From: Lyophyllum atratum
Taxonomy: Eukaryota > Basidiomycota > Agaricomycetes > Agaricales > Lyophyllaceae
Assembly (NCBI GenBank): GCA_014905825.1
Contig: JACGCN010000017.1
Location: forward strand, 372,001-436,000
DNA: 64,000 nucleotides
Direction of reading: 5' to 3'
The notes under the pieces were generated by a model. It was not told where the DNA came from and did no database searches. It saw only the letters and a list, made by a program, of their open reading frames with translations. The position numbers and the translations under genes are program-made. Below are positions 46,227 to 58,810 of the stretch, piece after piece; position 1 is the stretch's first letter, and every line of letters begins with the position of its first letter.

Positions 46227-49200
46227 ATGGCGAGCTCAAAGCTTCCAGTGCTTGCTCTCCCACACCCTCTTATTTTGTTGCCGACCTCCCGCTTCACAAT
46301 GCCTGTTTCCCAACAAATTGGCGAAGCAATTCTAGCACTCATCGATGAATCTGACGCACTCCCGGTCATCGCTGCAGTCCCGATAACAAATCCCCCGTCC
46401 GATAATACCTCTCCAGTGCTTTCAGAGTGGGGCACTGCAGCTCGTGTGCTCCGCATGGTCAAGCCCACCGCACGGAATCCACGACAGCCATATCTCATCT
46501 CCCTGCACGGTCTGACCCGAATACGCCTCATTGCCACTAAGGATGCAAACACGTTGCCTCCAGAGTTGGCCGCAGACCTGTCGCTGCAGGATATCGAGTA
46601 TCCTCCCACGGAACGTACGCCATCGAGAGAGACGGTAGAGAAATTTAAGCATTCAGCCTTGACACTGCTGGATCGACTCGCCAGGGACTCTGCCCAGCAA
46701 CTACGTAAGGACAGTTACAACAAGATAGCGAGTATGCTTGAGGATATTACCAATTCTCGAGCACCATGGATGGCGGACGTTTTAGTAGGCAGTATCAATG
46801 GAGAGTACGGCGATAAACTTGGTTCGTCTTATCCCTCCTACACGCATCACGCACCTCCATTAATATCCTTTTCTCCTGATAGCTATTCTGAGCACACCAG
46901 ACGCCGAGGCCCGCCTGAAACTTGCCACGGACATGTTCTTGAAACAAACGTCTATATCTGAAGTGTCGAAAAAGATCGCCACTGCCGTCGATGAGTCGCT
47001 TTCCAAACAACAGAAGGAATTCTTCTTACGGCAACAACTTGCTGCCATCACACGCGAGCTCCACGCCTTGACCCGGGCCAATGGCGGCTCGTCCTTGTCA
47101 TCGAGTCCTAACCTCTCCTCTAGCACACCCGCGGATGGAAGCAGTGGCTCGGAACTGGACGACGACGAGCAGCACGAAGCTGATGATATGGCTGACCTAA
47201 AACGTCGTATCGAGGCGATGGAACCGGGTTCGGAGGAACGCAAGATGGGTGTAAGGGAATGGAGGAGGCTCAAGCGAATACCTCAAGGCAGTGTCGAGCA
47301 TGGTGTTATCCGGAGCTACGTAAGTTTTGGACTCCTCCCTTATCAATACTGCAATTGAGCTCGTTCCCTTCTAGCTCGAATGGCTAAGCTCGATTCCATG
47401 GCCGAACTCGACTCCTCTCGCTTCTGACGCACAGCAACCGCAACCCGTCATCCGAGATCGGTCGTTCCTTACTGCTGCTCGTGCGCAGCTGGATTCAGAC
47501 CACTTCGGGCTCGAGAAGATCAAGAAACGGCTCATTGAATACCTTGCAGTTGTACGGTTGAAGGAGTTGAATGCTGAGCGTGAGGCTCACGCTGAAGATG
47601 CTCGTCGGACACAGCAGGAGGCAAGCGGGAAGGAGAAGAAGGATGCAGATATGGCCGTTGTTCCTCATGACAAGGACCAGCAACGGCCACAGCCTGCGCC
47701 CGGGAAGCCAGGTAGGCTCGGGAAGAAAGGCGTGAAAGGGCCGATCCTTCTGTGAGCGTTTTTTCGTTCCACAATATGACTATCTCTGACCGTGGACTTC
47801 AGTTTCGTCGGTCCTCCGGGCACTGGCAAAACCTCGTTGGGCCAGTCCGTCGCCAAAGCCCTCGGACGTCCTTTCCAACGAATATCATTGGGAGGCGTCC
47901 GAGATGAGGCGGAGATCAGGGGCCATCGAAGGACGTACGTGGCCTCTGGGCCTGGGCTGATCGTACAGGCGCTTAGGAAGTCAGGAAGGGTAGATCCTGT
48001 AATGCTATTGTGCGTCGTCATTTTTGATCTGCCCTTCTCGTATGTAACGCTGATCGTCTTCCTAGAGATGAGATTGACAAGATTGGGCAGAGCAATTTCC
48101 ATGGGGATCCTGGAGCCGCTCTTCTAGAGGTTCTGGACCCTGAGCAGAACCATACGTTCAATGTTGGTATAGTTTCACATCTCTTTCTACACTCGTGCTG
48201 ATGTTAGGGTATGGTTAGGATCACTATATTAATGTACCTATAGATCTAAGCCAAGTGCTATTCATCTGCACCGCCAACTCCCTCGACACAATCTCCGCAC
48301 CCCTCCTAGATCGCTGCGAGATCATCCAGCTTTCCGGTACGCCCACCTTATCCCTTGTGTCTCCTCGTGTTTTTCAAGTTGCTCATGTGTCGCTGCCATT
48401 TTTGCTGAACAGGCTACACGTATGACGAGAAGATGCACATCGCCCGGCGCTTCCTTCTCCCGAAGCAGTTGAAGGCGAACGGGCTGGATGACTCCCACAT
48501 CACCATCACCGAGCCGGCCCTCCTCCATGTCGCCACACGCTACACACGCGAGGCAGGCGTACGGAGCCTCGAGCGCGCCATCGGCGGCGTCGTGCGATAC
48601 AAGGCCGTCGAGTGGGCCGAGTTCATGGACGAGGGCGGGGAGGCGCGGGACGTCGGGAAGGACGATGGGGCCGTTGTCGTGGCGGAGAATGGCGGCGGGC
48701 CTAGGGGGAAAAGGGCGTATAGGAGAGTGGTGGAGGAGCATGAGATTGAGAAGATCTTGGGGATTGCGAGATGGGATGGGGAGGAGAGGGATAGGGAGGA
48801 AAGGAGGGGTGTTGTGTATGGACTGGTGGTGATGGGACAGGGAGAGGGTGGTATTCTGCCAGTGGAGACTATTGCGGTGCCTGGGACTGGGCAAGTCAAG
48901 TTGACGGGGAGTTTAGGTGACGTGAGTGGTTGCAGCCCTTTCGTTTGACGTATCTTGATTTTGAATACTTCTTCAGGTTATCAAGGAGAGCGCGGAGCTG
49001 GCTTTGAGCTGGGTCAAGACTCATGCTTACGACCTGTGCATCACGAATACTCGCACGCAGGATCCTCTAAAGGTCCCCGATCTGATTGACATTCACCTGC
49101 ACCTACCCGCCGGCGCCCAGAAGAAGGATGGCCCCAGTGCCGGCATTGCTATGGTGTGTACAACTTTTTTCCATCGCGGCCAATTAGCATATTGACTGCG

Positions 49201-49633
49201 AGCTCCTAGACGTGTGCCTTCGTATCCCTACTCACCGGAGCCTGCGTGCCTACCAACATCGCTATGACCGGCGAGGTACATCCGCCTTGCTTGCGCTGGA
49301 AGAGCTACTGACTCACATATGACGTAGATCACTTTGCGGGGACGTGTTACCCCTGTCGGTGGGATCAAAGAAAAGGTGAGGGGTGTTATTCTCCACAGCC
49401 CGTGGCATCTCTAACGGGCTCCTCAGGTCCTCGGTGCTCACCGTGCCCAAGTCACGAAGGTGATTCTTCCATGGGCGAACCGGAAAGACGTTGAGCACGA
49501 CGTAGCGCTCGAGATCCGGAATGAAATGGAGTTTGTCTTCGTCCGCACGGTGAGGGAGGCGCTGGAGGCGGCGTTTGGGAAGAACACGCTTGGGTGGAGG
49601 AGGGAGGCTTTGCTCCTGGAAAGTCGTCTATGA
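46227..49633 (+). CDS. LONP2: Lon protease, peroxisomal type (ends in SRL)
   Basis: Lon is an ATP-dependent serine protease. The N-terminal LON substrate domain ([30 protein letters not shown]) is followed by a helical region ([19 protein letters not shown]). The AAA+ module has Walker [10 protein letters not shown] near 47815, RGHRRTYV, Walker B/sensor [20 protein letters not shown] and [20 protein letters not shown]. The protease domain has [11 protein letters not shown] with catalytic Ser near 49135 and GGIKEKVLGAHRA with catalytic Lys near 49375. No mitochondrial presequence is evident and the last residues are ESRL, a PTS1-like signal, so peroxisomal matrix location is likely. About ten introns. 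Confidence 0.93.
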
Positions 49634-49857
49634 GCGAGGACAGCATTTTTTTGTCTTTTGGTTCCGACGCATCTTTGTTTTTCTAATTTGTTTTCATCCC
49701 GAGTAGCCTTTCTTATTTCTGTCCCTCTGTACACCACAAGCAATCATTTGTAGGAGCTCTTGTATCATTATATGCCAGCATGTTATAAAGTACATCAAGT
49801 ACAGGTTAAATATACAAATACATCTTTTACAGTTAGCGGGACGCGGAGAGCTTCTAA

Positions 49858-51189
49858 TTAGTATACAGACACAGATACAGGTACTGGTACAGGTACCATG
49901 CTCTCCCTCCCTCTTGCACGTGCATTGACAAACTTCTGGAACGCAAGGTCCATATCGTCCGGTAAACCCATGATAGTGTGCAGCGCGCGGCCCGTATGAT
50001 CATAGTCGCACGCCATCGAGAACATCCAGTACGCCAAGTACGCCGCGACATGCCCCGCATTCGAATCATGCAACTCCGCCAGCGTCCGCCCCGACGGCGG
50101 AATCGGCGCATCCTGCGCCTCCCGAAGCGCCGCATTAAACGCATCATGCACCGCCAGCCTTTCGTCCCTTGACCCATACCCCAAATCCACAAAGTCGCCA
50201 GAGACCTCAAACGTCGGCACCGCGAACGCTTCCCACGGCACCGTGCCCGCACAGTCCCAGTCCAGCACGCCGACGATGTGGCCTTTGGCGTCGACGAGGA
50301 TGTTGTCGTTGTGTAGGTCCCCGTGGCGCATGGGGAAGGGCCCCTTGTCGTCGCGCTCGTCGAGGAGAGGCATGATCGCGGCGCGCCATAGGGAGGCGAC
50401 GAATTGCCGTTTTAGTTGTGCGGTGGGATCGCTCCCCTCCAGGACCTCGACTTCAGCGAGCTTCTCGTACGCGTCCGCTTGGATCTGGAAGTACTCCCGC
50501 GCGGACCTGAACGGACCCAGCCCGTAATCTGCCCCGGGCCCCACTGTGACGCGTCCATCCCCCCCGAGCACGAAGGACCCGATGGAATCGAATGTGATGC
50601 GGCTGAGCTGGACGTGGATGTCTGCCATGTCCTGGAGGTAGCGCAGGAGAATGGGCCGCTTGCTTTCATCGCCCCCCAGCGGATCGCCCCCGCCACTCGT
50701 GGCGATCCCCCGCTCCTCGATCGTCACGCCCGTCATTGCGGTCATCAGGACGAAGGCAGGGAAGTCGGGGCCGAGGGGGTTGGAGGGGGAGGGGACGGGG
50801 TGGAAGGCGATGACACGAGGCACGGGGATGGTGGTGCGCTCGCGTACGAGCTGCAACGCGGCGACCTCGTTGAGGATTTTGCGCTCGAGCTGCTCGGCGG
50901 TGTTGAAGTATGCGTCCATGGGTCGCATCCCGAATCGCATTATCCAGGAGAGCCCGTCTTCGAATAGGATCTCGAAGACGGCGAAGGACTGGCCCCAGGT
51001 GTAGTGGTCGGCTATGATGCGGCAGGGGAGTTTTGGTTTTGTGGGGTGTAGTGAGGATGCGTAGGCTTCTATGTCGCTGAAACGGGGTCGGAGGAGTGCC
51101 ACCATCGAGGTGATTCTGTCGGCGTATTCTGGCTCTAGGACGGTCAACGAGGCGCAGACATCGGGCCAGGTGGTGCTGATTGGGGGCAT
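49858..51189 (-). CDS. Aminoglycoside phosphotransferase (APH)-fold protein
   Basis: Single exon of 443 codons. The ATG at 51189 (MPPISTTWP) is the first usable start; an open frame upstream offers only TTG. The kinase-like core shows ADHYTWGQSFAVFEILFED, the catalytic loop RHGDLHNDNILV near 50310-50345 and the metal-binding GVLDWDCAG near 50250. Fungal members of this family are numerous; most have unknown small-molecule or protein substrates and are not drug-resistance enzymes. The C-terminus ends in alternating valines (VPVPVPVSVSVY) encoded by a GTACCTGTACC-type microsatellite near 49862-49895. It converges on the Lon gene, about 220 bp apart. Confidence 0.85.
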   Translation of the reverse strand: MPPISTTWPDVCASLTVLEPEYADRITSMVALLRPRFSDIEAYASSLHPTKPKLPCRIIADHYTWGQSFAVFEILFEDGLSWIMRFGMRPMDAYFNTAEQLERKILNEVAALQLVRERTTIPVPRVIAFHPVPSPSNPLGPDFPAFVLMTAMTGVTIEERGIATSGGGDPLGGDESKRPILLRYLQDMADIHVQLSRITFDSIGSFVLGGDGRVTVGPGADYGLGPFRSAREYFQIQADAYEKLAEVEVLEGSDPTAQLKRQFVASLWRAAIMPLLDERDDKGPFPMRHGDLHNDNILVDAKGHIVGVLDWDCAGTVPWEAFAVPTFEVSGDFVDLGYGSRDERLAVHDAFNAALREAQDAPIPPSGRTLAELHDSNAGHVAAYLAYWMFSMACDYDHTGRALHTIMGLPDDMDLAFQKFVNARARGRESMVPVPVPVSVSVY

Positions 51190-51547
51190 GGTGAAAAAGG
51201 TCAGCCGGAAACCGGGATGACTGCGGCTATTTGAGGGAATGTTAGTAGGCCAGGCCAAGTCGGTCGGTGATCGATGGAATCAAGGAATCATGAATGCGAC
51301 AGCTCAAACTCAACCGGTGCTGCGTCCACATCCATGCATCATGCCGCGTGATGAACGCGTTTATGGCACGCGACATTGCTTGTCATTGTTGTCCTCGGCA
51401 ACTCCTTACCTCACCGAAGACGGATCCACATCGACGGAAATATACCAATGATTACAGAAAGTGAGTTTTATTCCCTATACCTGGACCAAGATGACGACTG
51501 GTGAATACCCCTAATGTAAATTAAAGTAGTCTCGCTCGCCCCCAGAG

Positions 51548-53009
51548 TCAAACAGCTCCCTGATATCGCATCGTAAGCTTCTCGTTGGTCCATGTCGGAC
51601 CAGGTGTCCAACCTAAATTGTCATTCAAATATTGGTAAACATTGCGAAACATAGAAGAGAGCCACACGTACCTGGGTCAGGAGTGGTAGGGACAAACGGT
51701 GGTGGCTGTTTTCGTCGTCGGCGCCGGAAGATGATGAATGCGACAAGGCCAAGGAACAACAGACTTCCAATAACACCGCCCGCGATCGCACCCCCATGTT
51801 TCGATGACCCGGAAGATGTCAACTGGGAGGGAGGATGTGTGGAAGAGTCCGAGGCTTGGCTTGAGGCAGAGGCGACGATCGTCGGGAACGAAGTCGTCGG
51901 CGTAGCTGACGGGATATACATGAATTCGCTTTTCGATGCGTGGTGTCACTTAGCAAGGGACTTACAAGACGAGGAATTGACTTGGAAGAAGTCTAGCCAT
52001 AATGGAAGGTCACCAGCTCCAGCAGTCACGACCAAAGTGTGTTGCCCGTTCTCCAACGTCGGCGATTGAAAGAACAGTTGTTTGTACAACACGTTGGCGG
52101 CAGGAGAAGGCCTGAATACGACGGGGTTGGCGCCGTCAATTGTATATGTGGACAATCGGACACCAAAACCAGGCCGAATTTCTGTGATCGTTCCGTAGAC
52201 CGTGATAGATGAGCCTACATAGCACCGTCAAGAATTGAGTTGTGAAGCTTTCGAAGACATGCTATGAAATACCTGTGAATGTCAAGGTAGCTGTGGCACC
52301 AGGGTCTGCGGATCCATGAGCCGTCGCTTGGTTTTCTTGGGGCTCACCACTGAGCAACCAAGCGCCGGCATAGATGATTCTATTGTCGGTATCGTCAATG
52401 TCCAAGACCGTATTTTTTGGTGCAGGCGGTGGTGTCGGAGGGGTTGTGGTCGCTATTTGATCTGCTTGGGTTGTGAGGGTCACTGTGGACACTGCCGGTG
52501 TCTGCGTCGGCGCAGGTGTAATTTCTGGTGCAGTAACGGAGCGGAAGAGGGGGACGCCCAGAGGAATGTCAACTTCGAAATAGTCCAACCAAAAGAAAGT
52601 ATTGTCGGTGGTGGAAGTGATAGTCAGGGTGTGTTGCCCTTGCGGCAGCTGGGGTGAATGAAAGAATTCTTGTTTATATTGCACTCCATCGCTGAGATTA
52701 TTGGCCGTAAATTGTACAGGGCTCGAGCCGTCAATGCTGTACGTGGACGTTGCCGGGTTTCTCGCCGCTCCACGGTTTGGGATAGTACCAAAGACCACGA
52801 CAGAAGAACCTATGAATGATGGTGTAAAGAGCACGACAGCTCGTGATGTTAATGAAAAGCGCACCGGTGAACGTGAACGTCGCCGTCGACCCCGCAAATG
52901 TCGTCCCATGCGTGGTATACCCGAACTCGTCCTTGCTACCACCTATGAACCACCCCCCAGAGTACACTATTCTTTGGTCTGTATCATCGACGAAGACCTT
53001 GTTGGCCAT
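51548..53009 (-). CDS. Single-pass membrane protein with duplicated extracellular module
   Basis: Two copies of a module of about 150 residues follow each other. Each starts VDDTDQRIVYSGGWF / IDDTDNRIIYAGAW, continues THG...ATFTFTG/ATLTFTG, then GSSVVVFGTI / GSSITVYGTI, STYSIDG / STYTIDG, YKQEFFHSP / YKQLFFQSP and GQHTLTIT / GQHTLVVT, ending FFWLDYFEV / LWLDFFQV. A Ser/Thr-rich stalk precedes the membrane segment GGAIAGGVIGSLLFLGLVAF and an RRRRRK stop-transfer run; the last exon ends TMRYQGAV. This layout is common in Agaricomycetes and the module looks like a jelly-roll fold; function unknown. No signal peptide is visible at MANKV, so an upstream exon may be missing. Confidence 0.8.
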
Positions 53010-53607
53010 TTATTCCCATTCACGATGTAGGAGAAGGTAAAGCGAGTGCCGACCACACCTGCTATAGCAGGGGGGCGTGAAGAGGGAGAACGGGGAAGGG
53101 GAGATGAAGAGAGAAGGGATGATGGGCGTGCCTTGATCATACCTTTACATATACCAACCCTAGGCTGTTTCACCAGGTTCATCAACATCAAGAACATTAA
53201 CAGAAGACCATGTATGGCGGCGCCAGGAGGAGTAGGAAAGCATCTTGTTCCACAACATTCATGAAGCACTTGTTAATGTTTCTCACAGACACAATCACAG
53301 ACTGTCCGAGGTTGAGTTACAGAGTATATGGGGAGGAAGCTGAAAGCCGAAGACAAGAACCGAGATGAAACCGCAATTGCCAGATATCGATCACGGAACC
53401 TGGCCCGAAGCACATAACCCAAAATAGAGTGATCGGTAGATTCGGCACCCACGTGGCCGATCCAAGATTAGATTGTTCCGCAAGTAATTTTTCTGCTCAA
53501 ACTCTTCCGAGTCGAGTCTCGAATCGCTGAGGGACACACGGTGCAATCGAGGTGCGTGAATGACTTTTTCCTTCTCGCTATCTAGTCTCATCTCAATCGC
53601 GCACAGA
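53010..53607. promoter_or_regulatory. Divergent upstream region of ADE6 and the membrane-protein gene
   Basis: No clear gene. A CACGTG box, an E-box type recognised by bHLH factors such as Pho4/Cbf1 in yeasts, sits at 53450-53455, about 150 bp before the ADE6 start. A possible leader exon for the minus-strand gene may lie near 53150-53220, where a hydrophobic run is encoded. Confidence 0.4.
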
Positions 53608-56600
53608 ATGCTCGTCCTACCAGGTTCATCCTCGATCTCTCAGCCCAAGCGAGATGCTCTCCTCAAGAGCATCCAGGCCACCTGTCCAGACATAACATCT
53701 GTAGACGCCGTATGGATACATCTCGTGAAGTGTACGACCGGGACGCTCGAAAAAGAGCTTTCCGATCCCAGTTCGACACCTCGGAAAGCGTTGGATCGAC
53801 TTCTCGCGTACGGCGATGATATCACCCTCCCAGGTACCAGGGAGCAGCTCTCGAACCAACAAAACGTCGTCTTTGTTCTCCCACGACCTGGTTCCGTGTC
53901 GCCGTGGTCGACCAAGGCCACAGACATCGCTGCCCTGTGCAATCTCAGCTCGCATGTGGAACGATTGGAGCGTGGCATTGCGTTCACTTTCACGACGAAA
54001 GCCGCGACCACGATCCAAGATAACCTTCACAAGTTCTCTAACTCCATCCACGACCGTATGACGCAGGTCGTTGCAACCTCTTCACCCAAGGAAGACACCA
54101 TCTTCGTTCGCAATACACCCCGACCACTTCGCACCGTCGATCTCAAGAGCTCTGACGTGCAGGAGGGAACCCCAAGGGAGAGACTCTTAGCAGCGAACAA
54201 AACGCTAGGCCTTGCACTCGCATCAGACGAAATCGACTATCTGGTCGACGCGTACATCACAGGGCCGTCCCCCATCGACCGCAACCCAAGCGACGCCGAA
54301 CTGTTCATGTTCGCCCAGGTCAACTCCGAGCATTGCAGACACAAAATCTTCAATGCCTCATGGACGATAGACGGCCAACCCCTCGATTCGTCTCTATTCC
54401 AAATGATCCGAAACACAGAGAAGATCAGCGGCGCAGGCACCATATCAGCCTACTCTGACAACGCTGCGGTGCTTCACGGCCATTCCGCGCCACGGTTCTA
54501 CGTGTCCCAAGAACCCTCTACCGGACCCAACCCCGACCTCCGGAATCTCTACCAATCGATCGAAGAGGAACTGCCCATCCTAATCAAAGTAGAAACACAC
54601 AACCATCCCACCGCTGTTTCACCCTACCCAGGCGCGGCCACGGGTTCAGGTGGAGAGATACGAGATGAAGGAGCCGTGGGCAGAGGATCCCGTCCCAAAG
54701 CCGGTCTGTCTGGCTTCACTGTCTCCAACCTACTCATCCCCGGCTACGAGCAGCCATGGGAAACCGACTTCGGACGACCCGCTCACATCGCGTCTGCCTT
54801 CGACATCATGATCGAAGGTCCACTCGGCGCGTCCGCCTTCAACAACGAATTCGGCCGCCCAGCTCTCGCGGGGTATTTCAGGACGTTCTCTGAGAGCATC
54901 GCCGTCAGCGACGATGGTGAAACTCGCGAAGTGAGGGGCTATCACAAGCCCATCATGATCGCGGGCGGGTACGGGAATGTCCGCCCCCAGTTCGCTAAGA
55001 AGGTGGGGATCAACGCTGGGTCGAAGATCGTGGTCTTGGGTGGCCCTGGGCTCTTGATCGGGCTGGGAGGAGGTGCAGCGTCGAGTCAGGTTTCGGGAGC
55101 AAGTTCGGCGGAATTGGACTTTGCGTCGGTGCAGAGGGATAATGCGGAGATGCAGAGGAGGTGTCAACAGGTCATCGACGCGTGCGTCGCGCTGGACAAG
55201 GAGACGCCTATTGAGAGCATCCATGACGTCGGAGCTGGCGGTCTCTCAAATGCCCTGCCAGAATTGGTCCACGACTCGGACTTGGGTGGTACTTTCGAGA
55301 TCCGTGACGTCTTGGTGGCCGATTCTTCCATGTCTCCCATGGAAATTTGGTGTAATGAGAGCCAGGAGCGGTATGTCCTCGCAATCTCGGCCGATAAAGT
55401 GGAGACTTTTGAAACGATTGCGAAGCGGGAACGGTGTCCCTTTTCGATCGTTGGCGTTGCGACTGCAGAGGAAGAGCTCATCGTCACAGATCGGTTGTTC
55501 AAGCAGGATGTTATCCGGCTCAAGATGTCGACTCTATTTGGAAAGCCGCCCAAGATGTCAAGAAAGGACGTTACCCGTAAACCAGCTCAGATCGCATTCG
55601 ACACCTCTTTATCCAAGTACCTGCCTACAGTAGCCTCCCTCCCGGAGCGCCTCGAAGTCGCTGTGAACCGCGTGCTCCGCCTACCTTCCGTCGGCTCCAA
55701 GTCGTTCCTCATCACAATCGGAGATCGATCCATTACCGGCCTCGTCGCTCGTGATCAGATGGTAGGACCTTGGCAAGTCCCCGTTGCGGATGTCGCAGTC
55801 ACTCGATCTTCGTATGGCTTTGACGTCGTGGTCGGAGAGGCAATGGCGATGGGCGAGCGGACGCCTGTGGCGCTCTTGAACCCCGCGGCATCAGCTCGCA
55901 TGGCCGTGGCTGAATCCCTCATGAACCTCACCGCTGCCACGATCGGAAAACTATCCCAAGTCAAGCTCAGCGCCAACTGGATGTGCGCGGCGTCGAAGGA
56001 GGGAGAAGGGGCTGCTTTGTATGAGGCTGTGAAAGCTGTCGGCGCAGAATTGTGCCCTGCATTGGGAGTGGGTATTCCTGTTGGGAAGGATTCGATGTCG
56101 ATGTCGATGAAATGGAGGGAAGGGGAGGAACAAAAAGAGGTTAGCTCGCCATTGTCCTTGATTGTGACCGCGTTCGCGCCGGTGGAGGATGTAAGAACAA
56201 CATGGACACCGCAGCTGCGCACGGATATCGAAGGAAGCACTTGCCTCGTTTTCTTTGATCTCGCGGATGGAAAGGAACGCATTGGTGGTTCGGCTCTCGC
56301 ACAGGTTTTCAAGGAGATTGGGTCAGAGAGTCCTGATGTGGAGAGCCCTGCTGTCCTCAAGGCTTTCTTCGAGGGATGCCAGAAAGTGAAAACGAGCAAC
56401 CCTGGCCTCGTCTTGGCGTACCACGATCGATCTGATGGTGGTTTATTCACTACCGTAGCCGAGATGTGCTTCGCCGGCCGGGTGGGCGTGGAGATCTCCC
56501 TGGATTCATTGCATTCCGTTCAAGACCCTATCTCGACATTATTCAATGAGGAGCTCGGCGCGGTCATGCAAGTCCGCCAATCCCAGCTTCCGGAGCTCAT

Positions 56601-57690
56601 AGGCGTTTTCGTCAACTCAGGCTTCCCATCCACATCAATTCATGCCATCGGCCGCGTCAATGCACTCCCCAAGGACCAAAGCATCACGATCATCTATGGT
56701 GCCGAACCTATCATGACCACTAGCCGTGGAGAGTTGCAGGAAATATGGGCGGAGACGTCATACAAGATGCAAACGCTTCGCGACGATCCCGTCTGCGCCA
56801 AAGAAGAATTCTCCTTCATCAAAGACGAAACACACTTGGGCATCTTCTATGATCTCACCTTCACGCCCTCCCCCTCTCGCGACCTGTTCCGCAGGCCTAA
56901 GGTCGCCATCCTTCGCGAGCAGGGCGTCAACGGCCAGGTAGAGATGGCCTGGGCATTCACCGCTGCTGGGTTCGACGCCGTCGACGTGCACATGTCCGAC
57001 ATCATGTCCGGCAGCAAGCGCCTCGGCGATTTCGCAGGTCTCGCAGCCTGCGGCGGATTCTCCTACGGTGACGTCCTTGGCGCAGGCAAAGGGTGGGCAC
57101 ATTCCGTGCTTCTCAACGAAACAGCGCGCAAGGAGTTCGTTGGCTTCTTCGCTCGCGATAACACATTTACACTCGCTGTGTGCAATGGCTGCCAATTCCT
57201 GAGCCACCTCCGCGAAATTATCCCTGGTGCCCAGGATTGGCCAGACTTCAAGCCTAACAGGGCTGAGCGATTCGAGGGGCGCGCTTCGATGGTGGAGATT
57301 CTGGATACGGAGGTTACCCGGGCATCTGTATTCTTTAGCGACATGGTGGGGTCGAAGTTGCCCGTTGCTGTGGCGCACGGGGAAGGAAGGGTGGCGTTTG
57401 CTTCAGAGGATCAACGTCAGCGGCTCGAAGGGCAGGGTTTGGTCGCGGTTAGGTACATCGATTCGCAGGGGAAGCCTACGGAGCTTTATCCATCAAACCC
57501 GAACGGCAGTCCTGGAGGGATCACTGGCATTCAGACACCCAACGGGCGCGTACTGGCGCTCATGCCACACCCAGAGCGGGTGGCGTCTCTGGAGAGCAAC
57601 AGCTGGTATCCACCGTCGTTCGCAGATACGTGGAAGGGAACTGGGCCTTGGTTCAGAATCTTCCAGAATGCACGTAAATGGTGCAGCTGA
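53608..57690 (+). CDS. ADE6: Phosphoribosylformylglycinamidine (FGAM) synthase
   Basis: The enzyme catalyses step four of purine synthesis, converting FGAR to FGAM with glutamine and ATP. About 1,360 residues in one uninterrupted exon. Layout: N-terminal domain; linker with [14 protein letters not shown]; first AIRS-type catalytic domain with [20 protein letters not shown], then [14 protein letters not shown]; structural pseudo-repeat with [20 protein letters not shown], then [12 protein letters not shown]; and a C-terminal class I amidotransferase ([35 protein letters not shown], nucleophile Cys in [11 protein letters not shown], His/Glu in LMPHPERV). All key residues are present. ATG 53608 matches the usual start; an in-frame ATG at 53560 would add 16 residues. 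Confidence 0.97.
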   Translation: MLVLPGSSSISQPKRDALLKSIQATCPDITSVDAVWIHLVKCTTGTLEKELSDPSSTPRKALDRLLAYGDDITLPGTREQLSNQQNVVFVLPRPGSVSPWSTKATDIAALCNLSSHVERLERGIAFTFTTKAATTIQDNLHKFSNSIHDRMTQVVATSSPKEDTIFVRNTPRPLRTVDLKSSDVQEGTPRERLLAANKTLGLALASDEIDYLVDAYITGPSPIDRNPSDAELFMFAQVNSEHCRHKIFNASWTIDGQPLDSSLFQMIRNTEKISGAGTISAYSDNAAVLHGHSAPRFYVSQEPSTGPNPDLRNLYQSIEEELPILIKVETHNHPTAVSPYPGAATGSGGEIRDEGAVGRGSRPKAGLSGFTVSNLLIPGYEQPWETDFGRPAHIASAFDIMIEGPLGASAFNNEFGRPALAGYFRTFSESIAVSDDGETREVRGYHKPIMIAGGYGNVRPQFAKKVGINAGSKIVVLGGPGLLIGLGGGAASSQVSGASSAELDFASVQRDNAEMQRRCQQVIDACVALDKETPIESIHDVGAGGLSNALPELVHDSDLGGTFEIRDVLVADSSMSPMEIWCNESQERYVLAISADKVETFETIAKRERCPFSIVGVATAEEELIVTDRLFKQDVIRLKMSTLFGKPPKMSRKDVTRKPAQIAFDTSLSKYLPTVASLPERLEVAVNRVLRLPSVGSKSFLITIGDRSITGLVARDQMVGPWQVPVADVAVTRSSYGFDVVVGEAMAMGERTPVALLNPAASARMAVAESLMNLTAATIGKLSQVKLSANWMCAASKEGEGAALYEAVKAVGAELCPALGVGIPVGKDSMSMSMKWREGEEQKEVSSPLSLIVTAFAPVEDVRTTWTPQLRTDIEGSTCLVFFDLADGKERIGGSALAQVFKEIGSESPDVESPAVLKAFFEGCQKVKTSNPGLVLAYHDRSDGGLFTTVAEMCFAGRVGVEISLDSLHSVQDPISTLFNEELGAVMQVRQSQLPELIGVFVNSGFPSTSIHAIGRVNALPKDQSITIIYGAEPIMTTSRGELQEIWAETSYKMQTLRDDPVCAKEEFSFIKDETHLGIFYDLTFTPSPSRDLFRRPKVAILREQGVNGQVEMAWAFTAAGFDAVDVHMSDIMSGSKRLGDFAGLAACGGFSYGDVLGAGKGWAHSVLLNETARKEFVGFFARDNTFTLAVCNGCQFLSHLREIIPGAQDWPDFKPNRAERFEGRASMVEILDTEVTRASVFFSDMVGSKLPVAVAHGEGRVAFASEDQRQRLEGQGLVAVRYIDSQGKPTELYPSNPNGSPGGITGIQTPNGRVLALMPHPERVASLESNSWYPPSFADTWKGTGPWFRIFQNARKWCS

Positions 57691-57838
57691 ACTTGAGGTG
57701 AGTAGCCCACTTGTAGCTGGCGCCATAATGATGCTTATCGTCTATTCAGATTAAAATGTATACCACGATGTTAGTTAGAAAGCGTAGGACGCCCTAATGT
57801 ATCTCTTTCCTCCAGCAATCATGATATGATGTTTCTTT

Positions 57839-58810
57839 TCATGGACGGCATGTCAACTTGCAAGGCAAGAGACACGTGTGGTAGATTGTAACATGGTTGC
57901 GAGGTATGGTTGTGTGTGCGATGATATAGAGTAATCGCTGCTCGAGTATTAGGGCCATCGGTACCAGAAAGAACAGCGCGCCCGCACGGATCTTGGGAAA
58001 GTCCTGGCCGAGAGAATCACGGGTCTTGCAAATCCAGAGAGGAGACAATTCTCCACAGCCGCCCGTCGGCACCATGAAGAGTCCCCTAATCCTTCCCAGT
58101 TTCTTGACAACTTGGCCCCGAGAATAGAATAGAACAGAGGACACAGAATATCCTTCATATCCTGGACGAGAAACCCGCATAATTTGATAGTGGTGTCCGA
58201 TTTGCAGCCAGGCCTAGGTACAAGGAGATCTACAAAGAGAAGGGTGAAGTGAAGCCACGCCATGCTGGTAGATGTCGAAGATAGTCAAGACAAATGGGCG
58301 CAAGAATTCGCCTCTGCTTCTCTCCCTCCATCCCATGACTTTAGTAGGGACAGGGCTGGCCAGGACCAATCCGGAGACAACTAGTATGAGGCAGTCAGGG
58401 GGAGGAAAGAAAAGCAAAGAGGGCAGGCGTACATTCCGCCCAGCAATGGTACAAATGGACCGCAGCATTTCCAGCCACCAGTACGTGGGCCTAGACCGCG
58501 GATAGAGGTGAGTTTCGCCTTTCGCCACAGATCATAGACGATCACACGAGCTTACACATCTAATGCGTCAAATAAGAGTGAGCAAGTCGATGACTCGAAG
58601 CTTAGAGGGGATTACTTACCTCTCCGAGTAATCCGCCGCCTTCGTTGCCAAAGCACAGTTATGAATAACAATGAACACCTCTTGGATGCATGGGGAATGG
58701 TACGTACAGTGAATAATCGTCTCCTTGGCTTCAGCGTTCGGGGCCACCACAGCGGGAGCGCCAACAGAGGCCAAGGCAAGGACAACAGCAAAGAAGGTAG
58801 CTTTGGACAT
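57839..58810 (-). CDS. Signal-peptide protein or hydrophobic gene, exons unresolved
   Basis: ATG 58810 opens a good signal peptide (MSKATFFAVVLALASVGA, then PAVVAPNAEAKETI) followed by a GTACGT donor and a small exon (GGCGGATTACTCGGAGAG) bounded by AG and GTAAGT. Further down, plausible splice sites flank short exons near 58440-58500 and 58390, and the 3' part encodes hydrophobic and basic stretches (IRAGALFFLVPMALILEQRL). I could not join them into one confident reading. A small secreted protein ending soon after the first exons, or a multi-pass membrane protein, are both possible. The 3' limit is approximate. Confidence 0.35.

Noticed and set aside
49858..51189. Antibiotic resistance gene
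   Set aside because: The APH fold is very common in fungi and nothing points to an aminoglycoside substrate or to recent transfer.
51189..51258. Longer N-terminus for the APH-like protein
   Set aside because: The extension has only a TTG start; ATG 51189 fits the family length.
58272..58505. Basic plus-strand frame at 58.3 kb
   Set aside because: Probably the reverse reading of the hydrophobic minus-strand region.
57839..58810. Isoprenylcysteine methyltransferase
   Set aside because: Considered because a PGYEGY-like stretch recalls the HPGYxG motif, but the conserved His and the rest of the family pattern are missing in the frame I can read.
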